This document shows positions 1 through 8,792 of a stretch of DNA of 64,000 nt, piece after piece (positions within the stretch are counted from its first letter, which is position 1; the number at the start of each line of letters is the position of its first letter). The notes beneath the pieces were generated by a model. It was not told the origin of the DNA and ran no database searches. It worked only from the letters and a program-made list of their open reading frames with translations. The translations under genes were made by a program, and so were the position numbers. Origin of the DNA: DASRWT01 sp963748485 (GTDB lineage: Bacteria; Methylomirabilota; Methylomirabilia; Rokubacteriales; CSP1-6). Where the stretch lies: contig CAVVJF010000009.1 of assembly GCA_963748485.1 (NCBI GenBank), positions 868,001 through 932,000 on the forward strand, in the 5' to 3' direction.

Positions 1-256
1 CTCAGGTTCCCCCGCACCCCGGATGGACTAGAGCCGCGGAAGTGCGCAACTCTCTGATCGTCAGCGAACGACCTCCTGCCGCGCTCCCACCCCCTTGACA
101 GGCTCGTTGTCCACGCTGTACCTGGGATGGCGGGCATCCGTTGGGCGGGGCGGCGACGGCGCAGGAAGGGAGTGTTGTGTCGCCTGTACACTAACGCGTC
201 TTCTTGAGGGGGAGGATCCTCGGACAAGCGCTTTGCCGTTCGATGTGCCTCGCATA
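1..256. other. Intergenic leader, no gene recognised
   Basis: No convincing coding frame is seen in this stretch; the open frames on both strands have no recognisable product. A TTGACA hexamer lies at 95-100 with a poor -10 candidate (TGTACC) 16 nt later, so it could drive the gene pair that begins at 271. This is only a weak promoter suggestion. Confidence 0.3.
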
Positions 257-270
257 GAAGGAGGACGCGC

Positions 271-622
271 GTGGACACTGCTGAGCCCAGCATCAAAGTT
301 CACGGCCTTTCGAGGGCCGATAGGATGGATATCGCGGCGGTAGATCGGAATCACGCTGTCGTCTTCGAGGAGGGGGGGGGCCGTCGCTGGTCGATTCGGC
401 GAGCCGCTGAGCGTGACCGCGATCCTTGCGCTGTCAGCGCTCGCCGTGCTGGCCGCATGGATCGTGAAGACGCGCCGCAACTCCCGCATTGATCTCACGA
501 TTGAGACCCGCAACGCTGACGGCTCCTCCCGAACCGTTGCGTACAAGAAGGAGATTTCGAGCGAGACGTCCGAGGCCGATGTGCTGAAGGAGATGGCGGC
601 GCTGCTGCGCGTGCCGCTATGA
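271..622 (+). CDS. EACC1-like small membrane protein, interrupted by a G9 tract
   Basis: A GTG start at 271 sits 6 nt behind a strong AAGGAGG ribosome site (258-264). The frame runs well until a run of nine G at 372-380, after which the coherent continuation is one frame over. With eight G the product would be one continuous 116-aa protein: a short N-terminal beta-rich part, one membrane helix (about residues 49-65), a basic stop (KTRR), then a C-terminal beta/alpha part. This layout resembles the effector-associated constant component EACC1 of bacterial conflict systems. As read, only the C-terminal 69 aa (from GTG 413) is open. The stop overlaps the start of the next gene (ATGA), so the two are translationally coupled. 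The EACC1 assignment is from memory of the family and unverified; the tract could be phase variation, decay or sequencing error. Confidence 0.55.
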
Positions 623-2325
623 CTGCTGTCAAGCCGGGCCGTTTTTGCAGCCAGGACGGTCGCGGCTGGACGGATCTCTACACCAACATTGTCCTGTTCA
701 AGGACATTGACCTATCGCGACACTTGGGCGGCATTGTCGCGCCCGAAACATATCGGCTGCCGCGTGAGCTGGCGCCGAGCTTCATTCACGAAGCCACCCA
801 TCACTGGTGCTTTCATTCCACAGTGGGCGCCGTTCTTGCAGTCCTCCAGTTACGCGCGCAGAGACACGTCATGGCGGTTGCAGCGGGCATTCGCAAGGGG
901 ATGCCGGATGCAGTTGCCGACGACATGATACGCGTCGACGCGGCAGAAGAGTGCCTCCGGCCACTCTCCGAAGGCCTTGCGTCGTTCGCCGAGTTCGATG
1001 TTACGCCGCGGGAGTCGTCACCCAAGACCTCGCTGCCCATGTGGTGGACTCACTACTTCTTCTCCAACTACTACCGCGAGGATCTGAACAAGGGCATCCT
1101 CGAAACGCTTGATTCCATTCGTTCCTCGCCCGAGATGGAACGGCGCCGCCGCACCGTGCTCGCCCACGACTGCACAGGCAGCCTCGGCGGCTATCTGCCC
1201 GGCTACCTCGCCGTCAAGCACATGTGGCTTATGGCGATGGACTCCGAGCGGCGATTCTGGAACAGGGATCTGTTCCTCATGTTTCTCAAGAGTTTCATTT
1301 TTGCCGATATGGGATTGGCCGCGATACTGCTCGATCCAGACGATCGCAAGGACTCTGCTCAGCGCATCGTCCGGCACGTCGAATCCCGCCTCGCCTCATT
1401 CTGGAAGCTTGATCTGTCCCGCGCACTTGATGAGTACATCGCGGCGCTGCAGATGGGTGGGGCGAGGGCGCAAGGCCCGCACACGGTCATCGGCGTGGAC
1501 CCGGCTGTCACCACCAGGGCGCGCGAGCTGCTAGCCGCGGAGCTGCGTGAGGTCAGCGAGTTCGCGACGGCTCCGGCGTCCGAATTAGAGCAGCTCCGTC
1601 TTCGCGATGGCCTGACGTTCGCGCGGCGAGATCTCATGCGTTTGGGCTCCATCGACGCTATCGCGACGAGTCGCGACGGCGCGTTGCTTCTCGAGGAGGG
1701 CGGCGAACCCCTCATGACGCTCGAGCAGCGGCCGGGCGTCGAGTTTCCCCGGTCAACAGTCGTCGAGGTGGACCTCGAGGCGTCCCCGGCATTCGACAAT
1801 CTGATCATCTTCGTCTGGCATGAAGGGCGATTGGTCGGCCAGGGATTCGCCACCGTTCCCGGCGGCAAGGGTGATGGAGGCGAGACCCGAAACAACACAC
1901 AAGCCAATATGTACATCGGCAGCCGGCGCGATCAGGACAAGTACTATTCCAATGCACAGAAGGAGCTGGACACTTTGGTCCCACGGGATGCACGGCAACG
2001 CACGCGGGACGGCATGCGCGCGGAATTCGTCGAGTTTCTATCCGAGATCGCCCTGGGACAGACGCCGATTCCGCTTCGCGCCGGGGTCTGGCAGAAAATG
2101 GCGGCGGACGGAGTCGCCGCGCTCATCAAGGACCCGGACACCTTGCAGCAGCTATCGCGCATCGGCTTGATCTCATCGCTCACAGCGAGTCGTGCACTCA
2201 CGCTCAAGCGCCTCGCAGAGCTCGGTATCACCGAGGCTGACGTTCATGCCGTCACGGCTGCCGGAGGCGCGGTCAACGTTCCGTTTCTGCTCCTGCAGGA
2301 CGATATCCTCATTACGATCACGTGA
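619..2325 (+). CDS. Putative HEXXH zinc metallopeptidase, partner of the EACC1-like protein
   Basis: This 568-aa protein has no recognised full-length family. Residues 57-61 read HEATH, a zinc-peptidase HEXXH motif inside a short helix (FIHEATHHW). About 57 residues later SEGLASFAE (117-125) supplies a glutamate suited to be the third zinc ligand, as in gluzincin-type peptidases. No signal peptide or membrane segment is seen, so it is probably cytoplasmic. The C-terminal third (about 420-568) is helical and ends in a hydrophobic segment (VPFLLLQDDILITIT). The start overlaps the upstream small membrane protein by 4 nt (ATGA), implying one two-gene system in which this would be the effector. 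Peptidase activity is inferred from the motif; the substrate is unknown. Confidence 0.6.
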   Translation: MTAVKPGRFCSQDGRGWTDLYTNIVLFKDIDLSRHLGGIVAPETYRLPRELAPSFIHEATHHWCFHSTVGAVLAVLQLRAQRHVMAVAAGIRKGMPDAVADDMIRVDAAEECLRPLSEGLASFAEFDVTPRESSPKTSLPMWWTHYFFSNYYREDLNKGILETLDSIRSSPEMERRRRTVLAHDCTGSLGGYLPGYLAVKHMWLMAMDSERRFWNRDLFLMFLKSFIFADMGLAAILLDPDDRKDSAQRIVRHVESRLASFWKLDLSRALDEYIAALQMGGARAQGPHTVIGVDPAVTTRARELLAAELREVSEFATAPASELEQLRLRDGLTFARRDLMRLGSIDAIATSRDGALLLEEGGEPLMTLEQRPGVEFPRSTVVEVDLEASPAFDNLIIFVWHEGRLVGQGFATVPGGKGDGGETRNNTQANMYIGSRRDQDKYYSNAQKELDTLVPRDARQRTRDGMRAEFVEFLSEIALGQTPIPLRAGVWQKMAADGVAALIKDPDTLQQLSRIGLISSLTASRALTLKRLAELGITEADVHAVTAAGGAVNVPFLLLQDDILITIT

Positions 2326-2400
2326 ACGGCACGCGAGGGCCGTCGGCTTCCCTAACGGATCGACCTGCTGGAAGGCAGCGCCCGGCCTCACCGAGGCCGC

Positions 2401-2682
2401 AGCGACGAGATCGAGCACGAGCTCCGCCGGTACCTCGAGGACTGGCGCGGCCTACTCCGTGGTCAGCCGACCGTGGCGCGACAGATGATTCCGATGGTCG
2501 TGGAAGGCCGAATCATCTTCATGCCGGAAGAGGACGACGAGGGGCGGCGCTACCGCTTCACGGGACACGCAGGAATTGAGCGGCTGGTCTTGGCAACGCC
2601 CGTTGCTAAAAAGGGGGTGACCCCGGCGGGATTCGCAGGCGTTAGCACGGTAGAACTACGTGGGGTCGTCCGGGTCGCTTAG
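2401..2682 (+). pseudogene. Serine recombinase C-terminal tail (copy 1)
   Basis: The frame reads ELRRYLEDWRGLL, then RQMIPMVVEGRIIFMPEED, RRYRFTGHAG and VTPAGFAG, which matches the far C-terminus of zinc-ribbon serine recombinases as seen in the longer copies at 24.2 and 30.7 kb. The catalytic domain is absent. The 19-nt core GTGACCCCGGCGGGATTCG (2617-2635) shared with the tRNA-Glu 3' end lies inside the tail. About 80 nt after the stop are also similar to the sequence after the copy at 7.3-7.5 kb, which includes GGGCAATATCCGAGGAG. It is a scar of an integrative element, not a functional gene. Confidence 0.7.
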
Positions 2683-2824
2683 ATGCCGAGGGCTCTCGCA
2701 ATGGGCAATATCCGAGGAGGTACGGCCCATCCGGCGAGCTTGGAGGAGGTGCCCTTCCATGGCGTGGCGCAGGTAGGCTCGCGCTAGCGGAGCACAGCCC
2801 AGCGCCAATCCTCGGAGCGGAGGG

Positions 2825-3650
2825 TCAGGCCACCTTGCGACGCCAGAGTGCCAGCAGTCCGGCGCCGAGACCGAACAGCATGAGGCTGGCCGGCGCAGGC
2901 ACGCCGTTGACCGGCGGCTCCTCCGGTGGCTCCGTGCTCGTGAACGTACCGCCCTGAATGAACACGCCCGAGTCCAAAATCGTATCGGTGATATCGGCAA
3001 TCGCAAACGTAAAGTTGTGCGTTCCCGACCCGAGGCCAGTCGCGGTCGCGGTCAGCACCACCGTCAGGCCGTCGTACTGCAGATCGAGCGGCCCACGGTT
3101 CCATCCTCGTCGTCTTCGTCGCCCAGCCGGTTGTCCCCGTAACACGCCACATTGGTGTGGAAGTTCACATTGTTAATCTCCACAATACCGGCGCTAGCCG
3201 GAAGCTGAGCGATATTCACACCGTCAAGCAGCAGCCGGAACTGATCATTGAACGCAGAGTCCGTGAACTCGTCGTACTCTTCCGATCCGAACACATACTT
3301 GAAGGACACATTGCCCGTATCGGTCGTGAAATCGATGCTGAGCCGCGTGAAGGTGCCAGGGCCGGTGCAATCGGTCGCGTTGTTCGGCCCAGGCACGCAC
3401 GCGGTGCTGCCAGTGGTGAGCACGATACCGGTGTTGAAGCCCAGCCCGGAGGCGTTACCCCCGGTAAATGTTCCCGCCTGGGAGCCGTGGTGAACGTCCT
3501 GTTCGAGGTCGTGATGCCTGATCCGACGATCGATCCGACAAGCACGTCCGCATTGGTCGTTTGGGTTACCGATATCGCGGACGCTGACGTCGCCAAAGCA
3601 CCACTGGCGAGGAGGGCGCACAGGACGCTTAGCCATTTCCGTGTCGCCAT
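2825..3650 (-). pseudogene. Choice-of-anchor L / PEP-CTERM exported protein, two frameshifts
   Basis: The start at 3650 has a GGAGCTACCTCC ribosome site and a clear signal peptide (MATRKWLSVLCALLASGALA). The mature part continues across three frames: TGGNASGLGFNTGIVLTTG, FKYVFGSEEYDEF and AFNDQF, typical of the choice-of-anchor L domain, then a last frame ending in PAPASLMLFGLGAGLLALWRRK, a PEP-CTERM-type sorting tail. Shifts occur near 3490 and 3100. Intact, it would be a surface protein processed by an exosortase, but no exosortase is in the window. The breaks are either decay or base-call errors. Confidence 0.75.
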
Positions 3651-3920
3651 GGAGGTAGCTCCTCTCTCAATATTTCGAGGACCCCCGGATACAGAACCCA
3701 CTCGTCAAGAGACGAATTCAGGCGTGCCGGCACTTCGGGTGCCACTATTGCGGAATCTAAGTAACCCCTGCCATTCCGGGTAGTCTGGCGCGCCGCCTGA
3801 GGTCGCTCCAACGAGACCGACGTGGCCTCGGTCGTCCGGCTGCGCCTGGAACTCGTCGCCTGCCTAGACCGCCCCGCTTCGCCTGGCCGTCTACGCCCGT
3901 CTCGAAAACAGCCCACTCCG

Positions 3921-4065
3921 GCGGTCGTCGGCTCCACTTCCAAGGTGGGCGAGCACAACGAGCAAGTGCTGGAGGGGCCTCCTGGGCTACTCCGAAGAGA
4001 TCGCGAAGCTCTACGCGGCCGACGTGATCGGCAACTGGCACCACTACGACACGCTGCCCGGCTGA
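3921..4065 (+). pseudogene. CaiB/BaiF CoA-transferase C-terminal remnant
   Basis: Reading VVGSTSKVGEHNEQVLEG and, after a one-base slip near 3977, LLGYSEEIAKLYAADVIG gives the characteristic end of family III CoA transferases (PxxGEHNxEVL...LGYS.EEI..L). Nothing upstream continues the enzyme, so only about 45 residues remain. It lies between two PEP-CTERM genes and shows that metabolic gene fragments are mixed into this region. Confidence 0.6.
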
Positions 4066-4105
4066 GTCGCGCGACCGCCGCGAGTCAGAAGACGATGAGC
4101 AGCCG

Positions 4106-4960
4106 TCATCGCGTCCAGCGGGCGGCCGGCTTGCGCTGGGCGTCCGTCGCCCGCTCCGGCGGAAACGTGCGGTTTTCGCGCCGAATGTGGCGGTAACGGT
4201 AACGAAGCAGGCCAACCAGCCCGGTCGTCAGCAAGACGATGGAGGAGGGTTCGGGAACGACGTCGAGGCGTTGCGTCCCGACGAAAACATCGCCGAACAG
4301 CTCGTCACCCGGATCGTCCGTCAGCTCGCGTATCGTCGCCCGCCCGATGGGCTCGCTCGACCAGACGCCCACGAAGGCAGAAGCGTCGTCCGGAGCGTTG
4401 AACACGAAGCTGTCGACCACGTTGCCCGATAAGTCCATCAAGGTCACCAGGAACAACGAATCGACAAACGGCGAACCGCTATCTGGAGTTTGCACTGCGC
4501 CGGCAGCGTCGAATCTGGGTTCCACGATGTTGAAGCCGATGGAGAAGAAGACGGGCGTGGGCACGCACATCCCACCACCGGAGCAGAAACCAAAGGCCAG
4601 CGCGTCGATCTCCTCGGCGCCTCGAACGGCGATCTCGTTGCCTGGATATCGTGGGGAAAAATCAGCGATGGTCAAACTGTTGAAGGCCGCAGCGGCTTCG
4701 TGTATCTCAAACGAGGTGGCCCCACCAGGGAACGGGAACGCACCATCATCGAAGCGGAACGGCAACCCCGCAAAAGCCGGACTATCGGGGACGTCGGAAA
4801 CCCGAAATGCTACGGTCGGTCCGACGACAGCGAAGAAATCAGCCGAGTCGTCAAAGACGATCGACGACGCCTGCACGCTCGGCACGTTCAGCAAGAGAAC
4901 GCTTACGCTGAACCAGAGGATGTGATGCGATCGCTTCTTCGTGAGCTGTCCGGTCCGCAT
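4106..4960 (-). CDS. PEP-CTERM sorting domain exported protein
   Basis: About 284 aa. An N-terminal hydrophobic stretch (ILWFSVSVLLLNV) ends in PSVQASS, a likely signal-peptide site. The body is beta-rich with no named catalytic motif. Near the C-terminus VPEPSSIVLLTTGLVGLL followed by RYRYRHIRR is a canonical PEP-CTERM sorting signal (PEP, hydrophobic helix, basic tail), so the protein is expected to be processed by an exosortase/EpsH system. About 25 residues follow the basic cluster, which is unusual and suggests the original stop was lost. I chose the second ATG (4960) because GGAG lies 7 nt before it; 4972 is the alternative. Confidence 0.75.
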   Translation of the reverse strand: MRTGQLTKKRSHHILWFSVSVLLLNVPSVQASSIVFDDSADFFAVVGPTVAFRVSDVPDSPAFAGLPFRFDDGAFPFPGGATSFEIHEAAAAFNSLTIADFSPRYPGNEIAVRGAEEIDALAFGFCSGGGMCVPTPVFFSIGFNIVEPRFDAAGAVQTPDSGSPFVDSLFLVTLMDLSGNVVDSFVFNAPDDASAFVGVWSSEPIGRATIRELTDDPGDELFGDVFVGTQRLDVVPEPSSIVLLTTGLVGLLRYRYRHIRRENRTFPPERATDAQRKPAARWTR

Positions 4961-5049
4961 GGCTGGCTCCATTCAAGATCCTGATCACCTGGAGACTCTC
5001 GGCATTTCCATACGACCGTCTTTTCATGGGCTTGGCGATACCACAAACG

Positions 5050-5118
5050 GTGGTGACCCCGGCGGGATTCGCAGGCCCTAGCGCGGTAGAGTTGCGAGGC
5101 ACAATTCGCTCGGCGTAG
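5050..5118 (+). pseudogene. Serine recombinase tail remnant (copy 2)
   Basis: Only the last 22 codons remain: VVTPAGFAG followed by VELRGTIR and a stop, parallel to the ends of the copies at 2.6 and 31.3 kb. The 19-nt core at 5053-5071 is identical to the one in the tRNA-Glu 3' end. The segment sits between two PEP-CTERM genes like a cassette boundary. Confidence 0.6.
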
Positions 5119-5172
5119 CGAGCCTACCCCTAGGAGCAGTCAGTGGCGACCGGGCCGGGCTCTGGCCCAATC

Positions 5173-6138
5173 TCACCTTGCCCTCATCCGGCGCCGTACT
5201 GCAGCGCCGAGCACGCCTGCACCGAGCACGCCTGCACCGATGAGCACGAGGCTGCCGGGCCACCACAGTAGTGGATACTTGACGCTGCCGAACACCGCCA
5301 GGCCCGTGATTCCGGATTGGGGATCTGTATTGGCATCGATGCTGGCAAGCACTTCCCCGCTGGCGATGCTGAACTTCTAGGCCGTAAGGCCCGGATTGCC
5401 CCCGCTCCAGAAGGACATGCCGTCCACATCCAACGTCAGCGAAAACCACTGGGACTCGCCCGGGACGTCGTAGGCTTCGATCACGTTCCCAGCGGAGTTG
5501 AGGCGCAGAATCTGGTCTCCCGCAGCAACGAGCACACCTCCACCCGGAAGAATCCGCAGCTCAGCGAGCTGAGTGCCTGCAGCAAGAGAGGCAAAGTTCG
5601 CCAGCTGCGTGTGCGTAGAGACGTCGAGGCGGAAGATGGTCCGCCCCGCGGCAGTGTAGAAGAGCGTCTTCTGGTCCGCGGCAAGGTCAATGTGAATCTC
5701 GCCGAGAGCGTCCACTGCCAGCGGCGAAAACACGTAGAGCAACGTGCCCGCCTCATTGAACTTCCGGATCTCTCCAAAGGTCAACCCGACATAGCCATTG
5801 CCAGCCTTGTCGAACACAATCGTTTCCGGGCCTTGGCCCACATAGCTGCTGCCGAAGGTGCCCACCGTGGAACCGTCTAGCCACGAGAGTCGGTCCACCG
5901 TCGGCCCCGTCGAGTACGGAGGAGGATCGGCTGTGAAGTGACAAACGAAGAGATCACCAGCGGGGCTGAAGTCCATCCCGAACCACGAACCGGTATCCGG
6001 GATGTAGGTGTACTTCTGCACGAGCGAAGCACTGTAGTGCCTCATTGAACCGTGCACCGCGACGAACACGTCTCCGTGCTTGAACCGCGCCACCTTGGGA
6101 AGTGAGGTCCACACCAATCCCGAGAGTCTGGCCAGCAT
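5173..6138 (-). pseudogene. Beta-propeller-like exported protein with internal stop and lost N-terminus
   Basis: The frame 5377-6138 encodes 253 aa with repeating blades (WFGMDFSPAGDLFVCHF, ETIVFDKAGNGYVG, LAELRILPGGGVLVAAGDQ), like an NHL/SMP-30-type propeller. It ends at a TAG (5377-5379), but the same frame continues for 67 codons: FSIASGEVLASIDANTDPQ, then PLLWWPGSLVLIGAGVLGA and RRRMRAR, a membrane-anchor/basic tail like its PEP-CTERM neighbours. No signal peptide precedes the start, so the N-terminus is also missing. I read it as a decayed surface protein; readthrough is unlikely. Confidence 0.6.
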
Positions 6139-6259
6139 ACAATCGCGAGGCGATCATTGTTCAGCACCTCCGCGCGAGTCGTTGCCGCCCGCTACTCGAC
6201 CGTCAACGTCCTACTGTGACACGACACCCCGATTCGGGGCACAGTGCGTTAGAAAAATG

Positions 6260-6275
6260 GTGACCCCGGCGGGAT
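6260..6275 (+). repeat. Att-like core remnant (copy 3)
   Basis: GTGACCCCGGCGGGAT repeats the first 16 nt of the 19-nt core found in the recombinase tails and the tRNA-Glu 3' end; nothing else of the recombinase survives here. It separates the beta-propeller pseudogene from the next small exported protein. The following 220 nt (6276-6500) hold no gene I recognise. Confidence 0.45.
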
Positions 6276-6500
6276 ACTGCTCTCGTCCTACGAAAGCGTT
6301 TTAGATTTCGCAGTTACGCAACGCGTGTACCCGGCAACATCTTCGACAAGGCTAACCCCGAGGGCATCTCCGCCCGGAACCAACAACTGAGCGAAGTCCA
6401 GGTATTCAACCACCCGACGAACGAGATTCTCGATCGCTGGCATGAGGGGCCTGCGCCGTCTGGGCGCAGGCAACGGCACCGCCAAAGCTCGACGTGAGAG

Positions 6501-6526
6501 TGGTGGAGGGTGTGACCCCTCCACCA
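6501..6526 (-). terminator. Hairpin terminator after the small exported protein
   Basis: TGGTGGAGGG (6501-6510) pairs perfectly with CCCTCCACCA (6517-6526) around a 6-nt loop, immediately downstream of the gene ending at 6534. No strong T tract follows on the minus strand, so its efficiency is unclear. Confidence 0.5.
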
Positions 6527-6533
6527 CCTTCAG

Positions 6534-6938
6534 CTACTTCTTGTTCAATATGACGTCGTATTGAAGTTGGTCGTGCTTCCGAATACCCCTTCCGCTCAAG
6601 GACTTGCCTTTGAGCGTCGTCAAGGTCCACGAACTCGACCCCACGGCCGGCACATTTGCGGTCCCTGTGGCAGCGTCAGCCACGTAGTCCACGAGGACAT
6701 TCGCCCCTTCGATCTTCCACCCCCCCTTATACCGCACGAGACCCTCCTTCTGAGTCTTGACACTACCTCCGAATCCTCCGTCCGACTTGAATTCAACCTC
6801 GACCGGGCTTTTGTCGCCCGTTAGCTCAAGAACCCCCACCCAGGTCCCGACGACATCTGCGTTCTTGATCTGGCCAGAGGCCGGGCTAATACCCATCAGC
6901 AGTACGCCGAACACCAGCATGACGAGCCGAACGATCAT
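6534..6938 (-). CDS. Small exported protein, lipocalin-like (hypothetical)
   Basis: A 134-aa protein starting at ATG 6938 behind GAGGAGG. MIVRLVMLVFGVLLMGISPASG is a signal peptide. The mature part begins IKNADVVGTWVGVLEL and has alternating beta strands (VEVEFKSDGGFGG, YKGGWKIEGANVLVDY, SSWTLTTLKGKSLSG) like small calycin/lipocalin-type domains that pair a TW.G start with several strands. No catalytic residues are obvious. It is intact, unlike its neighbours, and is followed by a hairpin terminator. Confidence 0.6.
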   Translation of the reverse strand: MIVRLVMLVFGVLLMGISPASGQIKNADVVGTWVGVLELTGDKSPVEVEFKSDGGFGGSVKTQKEGLVRYKGGWKIEGANVLVDYVADAATGTANVPAVGSSSWTLTTLKGKSLSGRGIRKHDQLQYDVILNKK

Positions 6939-7307
6939 AACGGCCTCCTCAACCAACGTGAGTGTTATGTGAGTTGCTCAACATGGACTGAAGCGGGTGG
7001 CTCCTTTCCCGAGCGGGGATTTAACGTCCTGAGCTTGCGCAGCGCGCGTTGCCCACTAACCGGAAATGAATCGGTGAGGTCGACGCTGAGGGCCGGCAAG
7101 GCGGTCTGGGCCGCACTCGGCGTCCGTGCTTGACGGGATATGGGACGGTGGCAGGATCGCTTCAGAAGGGCGATGGCGCCGATCGCGTCGATCACGAAAA
7201 CTCCGATGATGTCGTCCTCCCTGAGGTCTCCGGCTGCGCGCTCGACCTGTGACATTGAACGCGCGTCCCTCACGGGCCGGCAATGGGACCTTGGTCCAAC
7301 GACGTGA
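6939..7307. other. Gap without recognised gene
   Basis: Open frames exist on the minus strand (to about 7273), but none has a convincing ribosome site or a recognisable product. I see no RNA gene or repeat here. Confidence 0.4.
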
Positions 7308-7545
7308 TAGTGGGACGCCTAACGTGCGAGGCCTTCGCGAAGGAGGGGCAGCGGGGTTATCGCTTCACCGGGCAGGGCACTTGCGAAGCCGCTACTACCA
7401 GGAACTATGATTCCAACGTGTGGTGACCCACGGCGGGATTCGCGGAAGTTAGCACGGTAGAACTACATGGGGTTATCCGGGTCGCCTTAGATGCCAAAGG
7501 TTCGCGCGGTGGGCAATATCCGAGGAGATACCGCCCATCGGGCGG
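7308..7545 (+). pseudogene. Serine recombinase tail remnant (copy 4) with conserved 3' flank
   Basis: GTGGGACGCCTAACG, GAGGCCTTCG and GGTTATCGCTTCACCGGGCA align with the sequence just before the tRNA-Glu gene (36.25-36.36 kb), and correspond to the RRGYRFTGHG part of recombinase tails. The att-like core follows with one inserted A (7423-7442), then AGTTAGCACGGTAGAACTA as in copy 1. The 3' flank GGGCAATATCCGAGGAG also matches copy 1. The reading frame is broken, so this is a scar. Confidence 0.6.
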
Positions 7546-7632
7546 GCCTCCTCGAAGCGACCTTCTGCGGAATAGCCCTCACGTAAGAAGGGGGCAGACT
7601 GCCCAGCCCCCCCGGACACCAGCCCGGGCCAG

Positions 7633-7724
7633 CTAGCGACGGCGCGCGTGCATTCCGATAGCTGCCAGCCCAGCTCCAGCCCCATGAGCACAGGACTCGG
7701 GAGACTAGGCGGTAGCGGGATCAT
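7633..7724 (-). pseudogene. Remnant of a PEP-CTERM-type anchor
   Basis: The minus strand reads PLPPSLPSPVLMGLELG and, after a one-base slip, LAAIGMHARRR followed by a stop: a proline-rich motif, hydrophobic helix and arginine cluster like the tails of the intact PEP-CTERM genes at 2.8 and 4.2 kb. No upstream body is recognisable. The call rests on this pattern only. Confidence 0.4.
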
Positions 7725-8014
7725 TCATTCGCCGATTGGGGGGCCCAATCGTGCCCCAGCGGATTGACACAGGCTCCGGTGGCACGCGACCAGTCGCGGT
7801 CACGCAAGCTTCATTGGGTCTTCATGTTGCGCAATCGAGCAGGCCTACACGCTGTCGGGCGGGGGCCGCTGTGGTGATCGGGGCGGGTTCAGGTTGACCG
7901 AAGCGCGTGGGGCACCTAGAGTCCGAACGCTACAACTTGCCGGACGGGACACCCGGGACGACGCCGCCCCGTCGACCCGCCTGCCGGAAGGGGCCGGGGG
8001 CCCCAGGATGGGTG

Positions 8015-8701
8015 ATGGTGAACGACGAGTCGCTCGCCGCACTGGCCGGCCGGGCGCTGAGCTTCGTGCGCGACGACACCCTCGTCGGACTCGGCTCCGG
8101 CCGGGCGGCAACGGCCTTCGTCAAGGCGCTCGGCGAGCGGGTTGCTCAGGGGCTGCGTATCAAGGGTGTGCCCACATCCGATGCAACCGCCGCGTTGGCG
8201 CGTTCGATGGGCATTTCTCTCGCCGGTCTGGAGGCCGGTGACCTTGACGTCGACGTCGACGGGGCCGACGAGGTCGCCCCCAATCTCGATCTCATCAAGG
8301 GCTGGGGCGGCGCGCTCGTCCGCGAGCGCATCGTGGCCATGGCCGCGCGGCGCAGGGTGATCCTCGTGGACCGCGAGAAGCTCGTGGACCACTTGGGCCA
8401 GCGCGGCCGCCTGCCGGTGGAGGTGATCCCGTTCGCGAAGGCTTTCTGCCAGTGGCGTCTGGCAGCGCTCGGCTGCGGGCCCACCGTCCGCCTCGCCGAT
8501 TGCCATCCGTTCGTCACCGACAACTGGAACGTCATTCTCGACTGCGCCGTCGACCCGATCGACGATCCCCGCGCGCTCGAGCGTGCCATCCACGCCATCC
8601 CCGGGGTCGTCGACACCGGCCTCTTCCTAGACGTCGCCGATACGGTGCTCGTCTGGGACGGCGGCGTGGTGCGGGCGCTCGAGCGAAAGGGGCCACGATG
8701 A
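8015..8701 (+). CDS. rpiA: Ribose-5-phosphate isomerase A
   Basis: A 228-aa enzyme interconverting ribose 5-phosphate and ribulose 5-phosphate in the non-oxidative pentose phosphate pathway (cytoplasmic). VGLGSGRAATAF is the phosphate-binding loop, and DVDVDGADEVAPNLDLIKGWGGAL matches the RpiA active-site segment (DGADE, KGGG/GGAL type). RVILVDREKLVDHLG and LPVEVIPFA are further family blocks; the length is typical. The start was set at ATG 8015 (GTG 8012 also possible), with AGGATGG upstream; frames further 5' are not conserved. The stop at 8701 overlaps an ATGA that would start a next gene, but that gene is replaced by a repeat and the IS insertion. Confidence 0.9.
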   Translation: MVNDESLAALAGRALSFVRDDTLVGLGSGRAATAFVKALGERVAQGLRIKGVPTSDATAALARSMGISLAGLEAGDLDVDVDGADEVAPNLDLIKGWGGALVRERIVAMAARRRVILVDREKLVDHLGQRGRLPVEVIPFAKAFCQWRLAALGCGPTVRLADCHPFVTDNWNVILDCAVDPIDDPRALERAIHAIPGVVDTGLFLDVADTVLVWDGGVVRALERKGPR

Positions 8702-8712
8702 GCACCCAGCGC

Positions 8713-8792
8713 GCCCTGATCCGATCTGCTCGGGGGCGCGGCGGAGGCCCCACGAGGCGCCATCAATGCTGTTCCGGCCGGTCCGTGGCCGG
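8713..8792 (+). repeat. Third repeat family, left half (split by the IS)
   Basis: CTGATCCGATCTGCTCGGGG and the following 60 nt are nearly identical to 27581-27657. At 8792 the similarity stops at the inserted IS and resumes at 9867 with the second half. The uninterrupted copy at 27.6 kb therefore acts as the empty site. Confidence 0.65.

Noticed and set aside
6288..6527. 79-aa ORF on the minus strand
   Set aside because: It includes the terminator hairpin of the next gene and has no supported start.
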